A DNA stretch of 64,000 nucleotides, taken from Myxococcaceae bacterium (GTDB lineage: Bacteria; Myxococcota_A; Polyangia; Polyangiales; Ga0077539). The translations under genes and the position numbers were made by a program. Below the pieces are notes generated by a model. The model was not told where the DNA came from, ran no database searches, and saw only the letters and a program-made list of their open reading frames with translations. Positions 40,684 through 49,587 of the stretch are shown piece after piece (the first letter of the stretch is position 1; each line of letters opens with the position of its first letter). The stretch is taken from NCBI GenBank assembly GCA_004297725.1, contig SCUS01000157.1:1-64000 (forward strand), read 5' to 3'.

Positions 40684-40700
40684 ATTGCGTCTGTCGCAAT
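40684..40700. promoter_or_regulatory. LysR-type operator
   Basis: ATTGCG-TCTGT-CGCAAT is a perfect 6+5+6 inverted repeat of the T-N11-A class bound by LysR-type regulators. It is in the 102-nt gap between the divergent oxidase and lysR genes and ends 6 nt before the lysR start codon. TTGACA at 40671-40676 could be a -35 box for lysR. Binding here should repress lysR and control the oxidase gene. Confidence 0.7.
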
Positions 40701-40706
40701 GATCCG

Positions 40707-41606
40707 ATGGACCGCCTCGACGCCATGGCCGCCTTCGTCGCCGTCGCCGATCTCCGCGGCTTCGCCCCGGCCGCGCGCCGTCTCCGCCTCTCCGCCTCCG
40801 CGGTCACCCGCGCCGTCGCCTCGCTCGAGGAGCACCTCGGCGCCCGCCTGCTCCAGCGCACCACGCGCTCGGTCGCCCTCACCGACTCCGGGACGCGCTA
40901 CCTCGAACGCGCGCGCCGCATCCTGGCCGACCTCGCCGAGGCCGAGTCCGCCGCGCAGGCCGAGCGCGCCGCGCCCACCGGCCGCCTCGTCGTGGCCGCG
41001 CCCAACGTCTTCGGTCGCCTCCACGTCGCTCCCGCGCTGAGCGCCTTCCTGGCTCGCCACCCCGCCGTGCGCGGCGAGCTCAGCCTCGCCGACCGCGTGG
41101 TCAACCTCGTCGAGGACGGCGTCGACCTCGCCGTACGCATCGGCTCGCTCGACGACTCGGGCCTCGTCGCCCGCACCGTCGGCGCCACGCGTCGGGTCGT
41201 CGTGGCCTCGCCCGACTACCTCGCGCGGCGCGGTGAACCCCGCAGCCCCGACGACCTCGCCGGCCACGACGTCGTGCAGTGCACCGCGCTCGACCCGACC
41301 CCCGCGTGGCACCTCCGCGTGGGCGGCGACGTGCGGCGCGTGGAGTTCAGGGCCGCATTCGTGACCAACAGCGCCGACGCGGCGATCGGCCACGCGACGC
41401 TCTCCGGCGGCCTCGCGCGGGTGCTCGCCTACCAGGTGGCCGACGCCGTCCGCGGGGGCGCGCTCCGGGTGGTCCTCGCGGGCTGCGAGCCGGCGCCGGT
41501 GCCGATCCACCTGGTATACCCGAGCACGCGGCTGCTCTCCGCGAAGGTGCGCGCCTTCATCGAGCTGGTCACTGCCACCCGCGACTGGCGCTTCATCGAG
41601 CTGTAG
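40707..41606 (+). CDS. LysR-family transcriptional regulator
   Basis: A 299-residue regulator. The N-terminal winged HTH reads MDRLDAMAAFVAVADLRGFA, AARRLRLSASAVTRAVASLE, LGARLLQRTTRSVALTDSG. The C-terminal substrate-binding domain includes GRLVVAAPNVFGRLHVAPAL and VDLAVRIGSLDDSGLVARTV. It is closest in form to the DsdA/AaeR-type LysR subgroup that often controls neighbouring redox genes. Divergent from the PNPOx-fold gene and associated with the operator at 40684. Confidence 0.93.
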   Translation: MDRLDAMAAFVAVADLRGFAPAARRLRLSASAVTRAVASLEEHLGARLLQRTTRSVALTDSGTRYLERARRILADLAEAESAAQAERAAPTGRLVVAAPNVFGRLHVAPALSAFLARHPAVRGELSLADRVVNLVEDGVDLAVRIGSLDDSGLVARTVGATRRVVVASPDYLARRGEPRSPDDLAGHDVVQCTALDPTPAWHLRVGGDVRRVEFRAAFVTNSADAAIGHATLSGGLARVLAYQVADAVRGGALRVVLAGCEPAPVPIHLVYPSTRLLSAKVRAFIELVTATRDWRFIEL

Positions 41607-41783
41607 CGCCGCGCCCATCGCAGGTGGGAGGGCCGGTGCGGTCGTAGGCCCCTCACCGCGCTACCTCGTTGGAATGCGCGGACGAGCGGCCGCCACAGCG
41701 TTGGATGTCCAGGGGCAGCGCGTGCGACCATCCGCCGCGTGAGGGCCCGGGTTTGCAGACGACGCCTCGTTCGTCCGCCCGCG

Positions 41784-43001
41784 GTGGGCGACCGATCGGC
41801 GACGTCCGAACGGCGGCGGATGGTCCTCGGGTTCCTCCTGGCGTGCCTCAGCGGCTGTGCGGCTACGGTCACGGGCGCTGGGGTCGATGCATCCTCTGCG
41901 GACGCTGCGACCGCCGTCGACGCCACGGCCGATGCCGCGTTGCCGACGGACCTCTCGTCGCTCGATGGGTCCACGGTCGACCGCGCACCCGTCCGCTGTC
42001 TCGCCCCGGCCGATGGGCCCCTGCGAACGCCACCGGCCGGCCCCGACGCGGTGATCGACGTCGCGGAAGACACGACCTTTGGCTGCGTCCTTCGCGGCGA
42101 CGGCCGGATCCGGTGCCGGGGACAGGGTCTGTTGCGCGGGGTGTTCGCGGACGGAGCCAATGGCTCCGCAGGAATGCTGCGCTCGGTGACCCTGCCGATC
42201 GACGACGTCCGGTCGTTCGACATGAGCCTGCACCTCGGGTGCGCCGTCCGCGGCGACGGGACGCTCTGGTGCTGGGGGGACAACACCAGTGGCGGAGTCC
42301 ACCCCGAACTCCCGCGGGAGATGCTGACGCCCACGCGGGTCCCCGGCATCGTTGGCGCGCGTCGCGTCTCGATCGCGCTCTCGTTGCCCCGCACCTGCGT
42401 GTTGCTCAACGGCGGAGGGGTCGTCTGTTGGGGCGGTGCCGCGGCGACGCCGGTGGCCCTCGTCGACCGCGGAGCGACGGACATCGCGGTCGCCAACAGC
42501 CACCAGTGCGCGCGCTTCGACGACGCCAGCGCTCGATGCGCCGTGGCGTTGCCCAGCCCGGCGAGCGAGCTTGCCATCCCTGCGGGCGGTGCCGAGACGA
42601 TCGCGGCAAGCACGTTCGCCGTGTGCGCGATCGATCGAAGCAGGGCGGTCACCTGCTGGGGCGCGCGCTACCCGATCACTGACATCACGGCCGGTCCCTT
42701 CGACGAAGGGGTGCGCTGCGCCACGAGCCTGGCGCCGGGCTTCTTTCACCTCTGCGCGTCGACGACGGACGGCGCGGTGACCTGCTGGGGCAGCAACTCC
42801 TTCGGCCAGCTCGGTTCGCCGCGCACCGACACCGCACCGAGACCGGTGCCCGGCATCGACCGGGTCGTGCGGGTGCTGAGGGGGATGGTGAGCACCTGCG
42901 CGCTGCGAGACGACGGGAGCCTCTGGTGCTGGGGCGATGGGTACCTGGCCAGCGACCGAAGCTCGCAGAGCAACACCTTGCCGCACCCCATCGACTGGTG
43001 A
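41784..43001 (+). CDS. RCC1-repeat lipoprotein
   Basis: About 405 residues with a lipoprotein signal (RRRMVLGFLLACLSGC), an Asp/Ala tether (AGVDASSADAATAVDATADA) and a propeller of RCC1-type repeats (CAVRGDGTLWCWGDNTSGGV, CASTTDGAVTCWGSNSFGQL, CALRDDGSLWCWGDGY). The GTG at 41784 gives the best signal peptide; GTG 41739 and ATG 41820 are alternatives. RCC1-like propellers are common in myxobacterial lipoproteins; ligand unknown. Confidence 0.82.
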   Translation: MGDRSATSERRRMVLGFLLACLSGCAATVTGAGVDASSADAATAVDATADAALPTDLSSLDGSTVDRAPVRCLAPADGPLRTPPAGPDAVIDVAEDTTFGCVLRGDGRIRCRGQGLLRGVFADGANGSAGMLRSVTLPIDDVRSFDMSLHLGCAVRGDGTLWCWGDNTSGGVHPELPREMLTPTRVPGIVGARRVSIALSLPRTCVLLNGGGVVCWGGAAATPVALVDRGATDIAVANSHQCARFDDASARCAVALPSPASELAIPAGGAETIAASTFAVCAIDRSRAVTCWGARYPITDITAGPFDEGVRCATSLAPGFFHLCASTTDGAVTCWGSNSFGQLGSPRTDTAPRPVPGIDRVVRVLRGMVSTCALRDDGSLWCWGDGYLASDRSSQSNTLPHPIDW

Positions 43002-43056
43002 TCGCCGACCTCGACGACAGCCATTCCGCCATGGACCTACGACTGACGCAGGCCGC

Positions 43057-43224
43057 GTGACGAGGGAGGCGAGTCAGACGGCGGGGCGGGCGTCGAAGCG
43101 CACCGTCCTCGTCAACAGTGACGAGCTCGCGCAGCTCATGATCGAGCACGAGGTCGGCGTCAGTCGGAAGGTGGTCTACCTGCCGGAGGTGGACGGGGAG
43201 TACTTCGACGAGGACGGGAGCTGA
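43057..43224 (+). pseudogene. Remnant of an Mrr-type restriction endonuclease C-terminus
   Basis: About 55 codons read TVLVNSDELAQLMIEHEVGV, then YLPEVDGEYFDED. This matches the C-terminal end of Mrr-family restriction endonucleases (the usual line is a LIDG-LA-LMIEH-VGVS block followed by YE---D-DYFDE). The catalytic domain is missing, and the neighbouring upstream gene is an unrelated lipoprotein, so this is a truncated leftover. Confidence 0.55.
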
Positions 43225-43405
43225 AGGCTCATGTCCGATAGCTCCTGTGTCCTTGCTTCGACACGCACCAGACATCAGGAGGAGGAGCCCTCTGCCCGTG
43301 ACGTCCGAGGCGATGGTGCTCGGCCCATGGGTCCCGTCAGGTGCAGGGCCCGAGCAGGGTGCCGCAGAACAGTAGGCCGTCGTACCCCGCCAGCTCCGAC
43401 GCCGC

Positions 43406-43681
43406 TCAGGCGCTGCGGCGGGCGGCGTCGAGTTCCTCCCACAGTTCGGTGAACCGCACGGCGTACTCGGGCTTGCTCTCGCCGAGGTACGAGGTCCGCA
43501 TGCCCTCCCAGTAGAAGGCGTGCAGGGGCTCGTCGTCGAGGCGTCGCAACAGCTCCGGGAGGTTGTGCAGGTGGTCGGCCTCGGTCGCGGCCTGCGCCGC
43601 GTCGCCCGCGTACCCGGCCGAGCGGGCGTTGAGCAGGCCGCGGTAGAGGATGTCGAGGTAGATGTCGCGGCGGTCTCGCAT
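43406..43681 (-). CDS. Small helical protein, unknown function
   Basis: A 91-residue protein (MRDRRDIYLDILYRGLLNAR) with all-helical appearance and conserved-looking aromatic motifs (HLHNLPELLRRL, HAFYWEGMRTSYL). It ends in a basic tail. It resembles small accessory proteins near toxin-immunity or phage-defence genes, but I cannot name a family. Confidence 0.65.
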   Translation of the reverse strand: MRDRRDIYLDILYRGLLNARSAGYAGDAAQAATEADHLHNLPELLRRLDDEPLHAFYWEGMRTSYLGESKPEYAVRFTELWEELDAARRSA

Positions 43682-43829
43682 CGCCGTTGACCGTACCTCC
43701 TACCCGCAGAGGGGAACCGCTGATCTGCCGGACAGCCGCACACCATAGCGCGCGTCCGTGCGCCCCCTCCCGAGGTCATCGACGGGCTGGTGCCCTGGCA
43801 CCAGTCCGCCGCTACGCTCGCCCACCGTC

Positions 43830-44264
43830 ATGGAGACCATCCACTTCTACTCGGTGCAGGGCGACCACGGCGCCTTCTCCAACTTCGCCCCCTATCCGAT
43901 CTTGCTGAAGGGCCGGCGATGGCCGACGAGCGAGCACTACTTCCAGGCGCAGAAGTTCGCCGGCACACCGCGGGAGGACGAGGTCCGGCGGGCGAGCACG
44001 CCCTCGGAGGCCGCGCGGATGGGCCGCGACCGCAAGCACCGACCGCGGCGCGACTGGGACTCGGTGCGAGACGGCGTGATGCATGCGGCGGTGCTCGCGA
44101 AGTTCTCCCAGCACGCCGAGCTGCGGTCGATGCTCCTGGCGACGGAGGACGCCCGCCTGGTGGAGCACACCGACAGCGACGACTACTGGGGCGACGGCGG
44201 CGACGGGAGCGGTCGCAACCGGCTCGGGGAGATCCTGATGCGGGTGCGGGACGCGCTGCGTTGA
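43830..44264 (+). CDS. NADAR-family N-glycosidase (YbiA-like)
   Basis: A 144-residue protein from ATG 43830 with the family landmarks FSNFAPYPI, WPTSEHYFQAQKFAG, RDWDSVRDGVM and a final DYWGDGGDGSGRNRLGEILM. NADAR proteins cleave N-glycosidic bonds in riboflavin-pathway intermediates, and several remove ADP-ribose from modified guanine. Full length and all motifs kept, so it is probably active. Neighbours are small unknown proteins; a second ADP-ribose-type hydrolase is encoded at 50333. Confidence 0.88.
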   Translation: METIHFYSVQGDHGAFSNFAPYPILLKGRRWPTSEHYFQAQKFAGTPREDEVRRASTPSEAARMGRDRKHRPRRDWDSVRDGVMHAAVLAKFSQHAELRSMLLATEDARLVEHTDSDDYWGDGGDGSGRNRLGEILMRVRDALR

Positions 44265-44319
44265 CGGCAATGCGGAGGGTCGGCGACATGGTTCGCAGCC
44301 GACACGAAAGAGGCGCGAG

Positions 44320-44628
44320 GTGATGCGAGAGGGGTCGGCGGAGTGGGTGATGGAGAGGCCGCTGCTGGCGAGGTTCCTGGCGCACCACGACACGCGGTGC
44401 CTCCGCGGGTTGATCCTCGCTACGATCGCCGATCTCCGCTCCGACAGCCCCCTGGTGCGGAAGGAGTTCTCGTTCAACGACTTCGACCTCGACCTCGATG
44501 TCGAGGAGGGGACCGCCGTGCTGCGGGACATCATCGTGGACTCGGAGGGCAGCGTCGTGAGGATGCCGTTCGCGGCATTCGCCCAGGCTTTCGAAGCGGC
44601 CGGCGACTCGCGCGACGAACCCGCGTAA
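44320..44628 (+). CDS. Hypothetical protein, 102 residues
   Basis: Starts at GTG 44320 (GAGG upstream). The sequence (RPLLARFLAHHDTRCLRGLI, then FNDFDLDLDVEEGTAVLRDI) suggests a small alpha/beta domain with an acidic strand. It follows the NADAR gene by about 55 nt on the same strand and could be in its transcript. It resembles immunity-type or Imm-like small proteins only in size and charge; no family assigned. Confidence 0.55.
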   Translation: MMREGSAEWVMERPLLARFLAHHDTRCLRGLILATIADLRSDSPLVRKEFSFNDFDLDLDVEEGTAVLRDIIVDSEGSVVRMPFAAFAQAFEAAGDSRDEPA

Positions 44629-44659
44629 ATCCTCCCGGTGGTATCCTCCGGGACGGGGC

Positions 44660-45232
44660 ATGCACTCACCGAGCGACCACTCCGCCTTGGCCTCTGTGGT
44701 CGACACCACCGAGGCTGTCGTCGTGCTCGATACCAGGGTCCTCGGGTGCCTGGGCGGAGGTGGGGATCACGTCCGCGTTGGCTGGTGCCCAACCCGCGCC
44801 TTCGTGGCGAGTTCACGCCTGGGTCAGGAGATCCCTGTCCCGCCCGTCAAAGCGCGCGCGCTCGCCCGGCGAGTGATCCGCGCGGCGGAGCGTGTCGCGG
44901 TTCCAAGCGATCGAATGACGACGACGAAGTTGCACGCAACCCTATGCTGGCGCGTGCGTCGTGGCAGCGGGCCGTGGCACCTCGGCAAGCTGGAGTTCAT
45001 CTCGAACGACGGCTGGGACGATGATGCGCCGGAGTTCTACGACCCCACGCGTGCGCTGGTGAACCTCGCAGAGCGCATCGCCGCGCAGTACCCCTTGGCC
45101 CCTGCGAGACGCGCCGCCATCGAGCGCCTTGAGCGCACGAGCTGGCACATCACCGGGATGAACGCGCGGTCGTTCCGACGGGCGATGGGGTGGCTGCGCG
45201 AGCGGGGCGAGGACGGCGCGGCCGAGTCGTAG
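44660..45232 (+). CDS. Hypothetical protein, 190 residues
   Basis: A frame from ATG 44660. The C-terminal part (KLHATLCWRVRRGSGPWHLG, LVNLAERIAAQYPLAPARR) looks like a folded domain, while the first 80 residues are less convincing. ATG 44915 would give a 105-residue protein. It lies 31 nt after the preceding gene. No family recognised. Confidence 0.5.
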   Translation: MHSPSDHSALASVVDTTEAVVVLDTRVLGCLGGGGDHVRVGWCPTRAFVASSRLGQEIPVPPVKARALARRVIRAAERVAVPSDRMTTTKLHATLCWRVRRGSGPWHLGKLEFISNDGWDDDAPEFYDPTRALVNLAERIAAQYPLAPARRAAIERLERTSWHITGMNARSFRRAMGWLRERGEDGAAES

Positions 45233-45762
45233 GCGGTCAGTAGCGGGATCACAGCGATCACCGGTCTGCCGCGACGAGGTGTGACTCACCGCGGTGGTCG
45301 CCGACTCCGACGATCGCGACGAGGCCCGGACGGAGTTCGCGCGAGCCAGGCGGATCACGGCGAACGGCCGCGAGCGCGTCATGCTGGCGCGGGCGAGCGA
45401 ACGGGTGGGCGAGCGGTCGTCCTGACCAGCGCGTTCAAGGCGCCGCTGCGATGACGAGGTCGTGCGCTTGTGTGGCTGCCTCGGCACGGCACCACCTGGG
45501 GCAGCTGCGTGTCGCGGAGGGAGAGGTCCTGCGGATCGAGCTCCGACAGCGCCCGCCCGCGCGGCTCACAGCGGGCCGACTCCTCGGTCCCGGCGATCCA
45601 TGCGCAGTCGAGTCGCGCGCCGTGCCAGGGCCCCTCGACGCTGTAGCGGCAGAGGTGCCCAGCGACGGCGCACCCGCCGCGCCATGCGAGCTGGGACACG
45701 TCTCGCCACCTTCCACCCGAACGGGTGCCGCGGGCACTCCGCCGGCGCCTCGCGGGAGGTCG
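45233..45762. other. Stretch without a confident gene
   Basis: 530 nt. A minus-strand frame at 45379-45699 (MSQLAWRGGCAVAGHLCRYS) has a short protein-like, Cys-containing beginning that then becomes Arg/Ser/Pro-rich. It may be the remnant of a small gene. Nothing else recognised. Confidence 0.35.
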
Positions 45763-47349
45763 TCAGCGAGTCGGGAGCGGACGGCGGGAGCGGCGTCGAG
45801 GCCGGGCGGGCAGCGCGGAGACGATCATCGGGCGGCGTTGGCGACGCAGCAGGATCCCGGCCGTGAGCGCGAGCACGGAGAGGGCCTGGCGACCCGGAGG
45901 CGTGAAGCCGGCGCGGCAGCCGCAGCCCCCGTCAACGAGACGACCGGAGGAGGGCGCACTGGCGTCGAGGGGAGCCGGCCCGTCGGGCGCGTCCGTGATG
46001 CTGGGAAGGGAGCCGAGGTCCGCGACGGCGCCCGCGTCGACCGGAGGAGGCGAGCGCGGTGCACAGCGTCCTTCAGGGCCGCACGTGTGCCCGTCGGGGC
46101 AGGGCTCGCACTCGCAGCGACGGATGCAGGAGCCCAGCGTTGGTGAGGACGGGTCGACATCGCAGAGGTCGGGTGTGCAGGAGATCGGGAGGCAGAGGTC
46201 CCGGCACTCGCCGTCGCGGCAGGCCTGGGCGGGACCGCAGACGATCCCGTCGCAGAGGTCCACGCAGCGGCCGCCCGCGCAGCGCTGCCCGTCGGGGCAC
46301 CGCACGGCTGCGCACGCCGCCTCGACGCACGCGCCCCCCGGAGTGCACGCCAGGCCCGCGGGGCAGCGGCCGTCCGGACCGCAGCGCGCAGCGCAGGCGT
46401 ACCGGTCGCACAGGCGGCCCTCGCCGCAGGCGGCGTCGCTGTCGTCGTACTCGCCGTCGCAGTCCTCGTCGACCCGCCCGCAGCCGGGAGGCGCCGGCGT
46501 GTGCACCTGCGCGCAGACCTGCTGGTCGCCGTCGCACCGGGTCGCCCCCTGGGCGCAGCGCCCCGCCCGGCCGGGCACGGTACACGGGTAGCCCTCGCCA
46601 CACCTGGGGGGCGCGCTGAAGAGAGGGAAACGATAGAGGCCGGCGGGGCCTCCGGGGACGTTGGTGGTGCGGCAGACGTCCGCGATGGCCGAGGTGCGCG
46701 ACTGCGGGAGCGCGATGAAGTTCAGCAGGTTGCCGAAGTCGAAGCCCACCTGCGCAGGCGCGAAGGCGCCGTCGCCGCTCACCCACTCGCAGCGGTGGTA
46801 GCGGAGCTCGAGGTTGATCCCGCCCGCGGCGTCGCAGAGCGGGCGCGCGCTCAGCAGCAGTTGGAAGTCGTTGCGGCGGTCGGCGCGGCCATCGAAGTAG
46901 CCGACGTCGTGCCACGTCGCCACGACGAGGCCGGGCTCGACGTGGAAGCAGACCGAACCGCCTCCGCGGGTGTCCACGTCGGCCCACCACGCGGCGATCA
47001 TCGGCTGACCGGGGATGGGGAAGGCCGTCGCCGTCGGCGTCACCAGGGGCGCTGCGAAGGTGATGGTGCCGTTGGTGTTGAGGAAGAAGCGCGTGAGGGT
47101 GCGGCCAAGGAACGGGAGGCCCGCGGGGAAGGCCGGGGTGAGGTCGATGGGCGTGGGCTCGGCGGAGCCCGCGGCGTAGGAGTTGTCGTTGCCCGCCGCG
47201 ACGCAGTGCTCGGGCAGACCGTACCCGCCCGGGCCGCCGAAGCCGCTGAGCAACGGGACCGCGTCCGTCACCGTCGGGAGTGAGCTGACGAGCGCGAGCG
47301 AAAGGAAGTGGGCGAAGCGGGGCGTGTGCAAGCGAGCACTGCGCCCCAT
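45763..47349 (-). CDS. Nidogen-domain Cys-rich protein with MYXO-CTERM-like tail (paralogue)
   Basis: A 528-residue paralogue of the protein at 25739. There is a signal peptide (FAHFLSLALVSSLPTVTDA) followed by the shared start VPLLSGFGGPGGYGLPEHCV, a NIDO domain (FFLNTNGTITFAAPL, MIAAWWADVDTRGGG, ATWHDVGYF, NDFQLLLS), a CDGEYDDSDAAC MopE-like motif and repeated Cys modules. The C-terminus has an Asp/Ser linker, CGCRAG, a hydrophobic helix and RRQRR. Unlike its paralogue the frame runs another 20 residues of Arg/Pro after the basic cluster. A MYXO-CTERM signal normally ends there, so the stop may have been lost. Confidence 0.8.
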   Translation of the reverse strand: MGRSARLHTPRFAHFLSLALVSSLPTVTDAVPLLSGFGGPGGYGLPEHCVAAGNDNSYAAGSAEPTPIDLTPAFPAGLPFLGRTLTRFFLNTNGTITFAAPLVTPTATAFPIPGQPMIAAWWADVDTRGGGSVCFHVEPGLVVATWHDVGYFDGRADRRNDFQLLLSARPLCDAAGGINLELRYHRCEWVSGDGAFAPAQVGFDFGNLLNFIALPQSRTSAIADVCRTTNVPGGPAGLYRFPLFSAPPRCGEGYPCTVPGRAGRCAQGATRCDGDQQVCAQVHTPAPPGCGRVDEDCDGEYDDSDAACGEGRLCDRYACAARCGPDGRCPAGLACTPGGACVEAACAAVRCPDGQRCAGGRCVDLCDGIVCGPAQACRDGECRDLCLPISCTPDLCDVDPSSPTLGSCIRRCECEPCPDGHTCGPEGRCAPRSPPPVDAGAVADLGSLPSITDAPDGPAPLDASAPSSGRLVDGGCGCRAGFTPPGRQALSVLALTAGILLRRQRRPMIVSALPARPRRRSRRPLPTR

Positions 47350-47485
47350 CGCTACCGCTAGGTCAACCCGACCCGACCGACGCGTCCAGCGGTGAGGCGC
47401 TCGCGTAGGGCTCGACCGCGGCGAAGCGGGACCGCTGCTCGCCTGCCCTGTGCAGCCGCCGGCCGTCGTGTGACGCTCATCCCCT

Positions 47486-48712
47486 TCAGCGGAGCGGGAT
47501 GAGGTCCTCGACGCGCACGTCGGCCTCGCGGAGGTCGGTGCGGACGCGGCGGCTCTCTCCGACGGACCCGCGCAGCAGTAGGTCGACTCGCTCGCCGGAC
47601 ATCCCCGCCACCGCGCGTCCGTCGACGGCGACGAGGCGCTCGCCGACGCCGAAGCCCTGCCGGGCGGCGTCGCTCCCGGTCGCCACCTGGATGACCACCG
47701 GGGCCCCGGCAGCGTTCACGCTGAGCAGGAGGCCCACGCGGGTCCATGCGTCGCGGACGTGGGACTGGTCGCGGTATCGGCGCAGCCGCACCTGCCCCGC
47801 CGGGTAGTCGATGGTCGTCAGCCAGGGTTGTAGGAAGTCCGCCCCGAGGAGCCCGTCGATCGGCGAGCCGACCTCCTCGGAGAGCGCCGCGAGGCCAGCC
47901 GCGCTGTAGCCCACCACCGCGGAGGACTCGCGCGTGACGCCTAGGGCGGTGATCCGACGGGCGCGGAAGAGTCGCTGGCGCATGAGGCCGCCCTGAGCGG
48001 CGACGTCGAGGGCGAAGGTGCCGCGGCCGTCACTGGTGAAGGAAGAGACCGCGTCGTCGCGCAACGCGGTGCTCGACGCGCCAGTGTCGAGGATCAGGCG
48101 GAAGGCACGCGACTCGATCTCGACGTCCACGACGAGGCGGGTCGGCGGCACGGGAACCGTCCGAGTGGCGGAGAGCTGAAGGTATCCGCCGCCGGTCAGG
48201 CGGAAGGCCAGCGGCGCGACGTCGTCGGTGGTGTCGGCGTCCGTCGGTGCCGCGCCCAGGGTGAAGCGGCTGCGCTGCCAGTCCCAGGTGCTGGTGAACT
48301 GGCAGAGCAGGTTGACGCCGAGCACTCCGCCGAGGGTGCCACCGAGCCCAAAGGGGTCGGCCCACACGACAGGGACGTCGCCGAGCGTGAGCGCGCCGAT
48401 GGCCAGGTCGACCTGCCCGGTGGTGCCACTCGCGCGGGTGGTGCCGAAGGCGCCAGGGGTCAGGAAGGTCACGGGCGCACCGGTGTCGACGAGCATCGGC
48501 GGGCCCGCGACGCCGTCCACCCGCACTGGCAGCGTGAACAGACCGAGCAGGGGCAGCGCGTCGACGGGCTGGCCGACGGATCCTTCGACGCGCCGGGCGT
48601 GGTGGTCGGTAACCGTCGGGGCGACGCTGCCGTCGAGGACAGCGGGTCGCTCCGCCGAGCCGCAGGCACCGAGCAGAAGGAGCGTACCGACCAGCCATCG
48701 GGAGCAGCGCAT
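47486..48712 (-). CDS. Retropepsin-like aspartic protease lipoprotein with PDZ domain
   Basis: A 408-residue lipoprotein (lipobox LLGAC). Two separate DTGA aspartic-protease motifs occur: MLVDTGAPV (Asp76) and LILDTGASST (Asp209). Each sits in a similar domain with a following glycine-rich flap-like strand (GGVLGVNLLCQF; DGLLGADFLQPW). Both catalytic aspartates in one chain suggest an internal dimer. Residues about 320-405 form a PDZ-like module (GFGVGERLVAVDGRAVAGMS). It probably cleaves envelope or surface proteins. The ATG shares one base with the TGA of the upstream gene (TGATG at 48710-48714), so translation is coupled to that MYXO-CTERM-like protein. Confidence 0.85.
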   Translation of the reverse strand: MRCSRWLVGTLLLLGACGSAERPAVLDGSVAPTVTDHHARRVEGSVGQPVDALPLLGLFTLPVRVDGVAGPPMLVDTGAPVTFLTPGAFGTTRASGTTGQVDLAIGALTLGDVPVVWADPFGLGGTLGGVLGVNLLCQFTSTWDWQRSRFTLGAAPTDADTTDDVAPLAFRLTGGGYLQLSATRTVPVPPTRLVVDVEIESRAFRLILDTGASSTALRDDAVSSFTSDGRGTFALDVAAQGGLMRQRLFRARRITALGVTRESSAVVGYSAAGLAALSEEVGSPIDGLLGADFLQPWLTTIDYPAGQVRLRRYRDQSHVRDAWTRVGLLLSVNAAGAPVVIQVATGSDAARQGFGVGERLVAVDGRAVAGMSGERVDLLLRGSVGESRRVRTDLREADVRVEDLIPLR

Positions 48713-49308
48713 CAGGGGGAGCGTCGGGGGGATGAGCGCGAGGGGTCAAGCGCGGGCCGCAGGACTCGAATGAGCGCCGCGCCCACGATCGCCAGCAGCG
48801 CAAGCAGGCCTGAGCGTGGTGAAGCCGTCGGCCGGACGGTGCACCCGCCGCCCTTGTTCTCAGGGTCTACGGCGATGGCGCCCGTATCCGCCGAGGCATC
48901 CTGCGAGCGCGGCCCGATGTCCACGCTGCCGGTGTCCCTCTGCACGAAGGCGTCGATCCCCGCAGGGACATCGACCGTCGGGATGTCGACGTCAGTTGGG
49001 CCATCGACCCCGACGTCCGTCGCGGTTGCGCCGTCGGGCGCCACACAGCTCCCTCCGATGCAGGCCAGACCCGAGCATGAGGTCTGGCAGTCCCTCTCGG
49101 AGGCGCACGAGGGCGGCGGGCTCGGGTTCCATCGGCAGCGCCCGGACACGCAGAAGTACCCGCAGGGACAGTTCGAGTTCACGGCGCAGCCTCCCGTGTC
49201 GATCGTCGCGTCGACCAGCACCATCCCTGCCTCCGCGTGGACCTCCCGGGGCGACAGCGGCTGCACCGCCAGGACCACGAGAATCACCGACCAGCACCCA
49301 TGTCGCAT
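48712..49308 (-). CDS. Small Cys-rich protein with MYXO-CTERM-like tail
   Basis: A 198-residue secreted protein from ATG 49308 (AGGAGG 9 nt upstream): signal peptide (GCWSVILVVLAVQPLSPREV), Cys-rich region (NSNCPCGYFCVSGRC, CASERDCQTSC), an Asp/Val/Thr tether, and a C-terminus GGGC, hydrophobic helix (SGLLALLAIVGAALIRVL) and Arg/Ser end. That is the layout of a single-Cys MYXO-CTERM signal. It is coupled by a stop/start overlap to the aspartic protease lipoprotein. Confidence 0.72.
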   Translation of the reverse strand: MRHGCWSVILVVLAVQPLSPREVHAEAGMVLVDATIDTGGCAVNSNCPCGYFCVSGRCRWNPSPPPSCASERDCQTSCSGLACIGGSCVAPDGATATDVGVDGPTDVDIPTVDVPAGIDAFVQRDTGSVDIGPRSQDASADTGAIAVDPENKGGGCTVRPTASPRSGLLALLAIVGAALIRVLRPALDPSRSSPRRSP

Positions 49309-49415
49309 CGCCGCGCCCCTCCTCACGAACATCGAATGCCTGCCGCCGCCGCCCGATGAGCCGCGCCGTCAGCGTGCTCGTCGGAAGCGTGCCTCATTCG
49401 CGCCGCGAACTCGAT

Positions 49416-49432
49416 CTCGGATCAGATCTGAG
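49416..49432. promoter_or_regulatory. GATC-containing palindrome
   Basis: CTCGGATCAGATCTGAG reads CTC-N-GATC-N-GATC-N-GAG, an imperfect palindrome about 110 nt upstream of the MYXO-CTERM-like gene start. A binding site is possible; no -10/-35 is clear. Confidence 0.35.
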
Positions 49433-49587
49433 CCGGCCACAGGAACGAGGTATGTCCGTGCTGATCGCCCCCGACGTCCTCACCGCCGGGGAGCCGTTGA
49501 GCCGGGCTTATCGTCGGCGCCCAGCGGGATCTCGCCACGCACCGCTCGCTTCACGAGGTCGAGGAGGCGGGCGCCCCTGCCGAAGTG

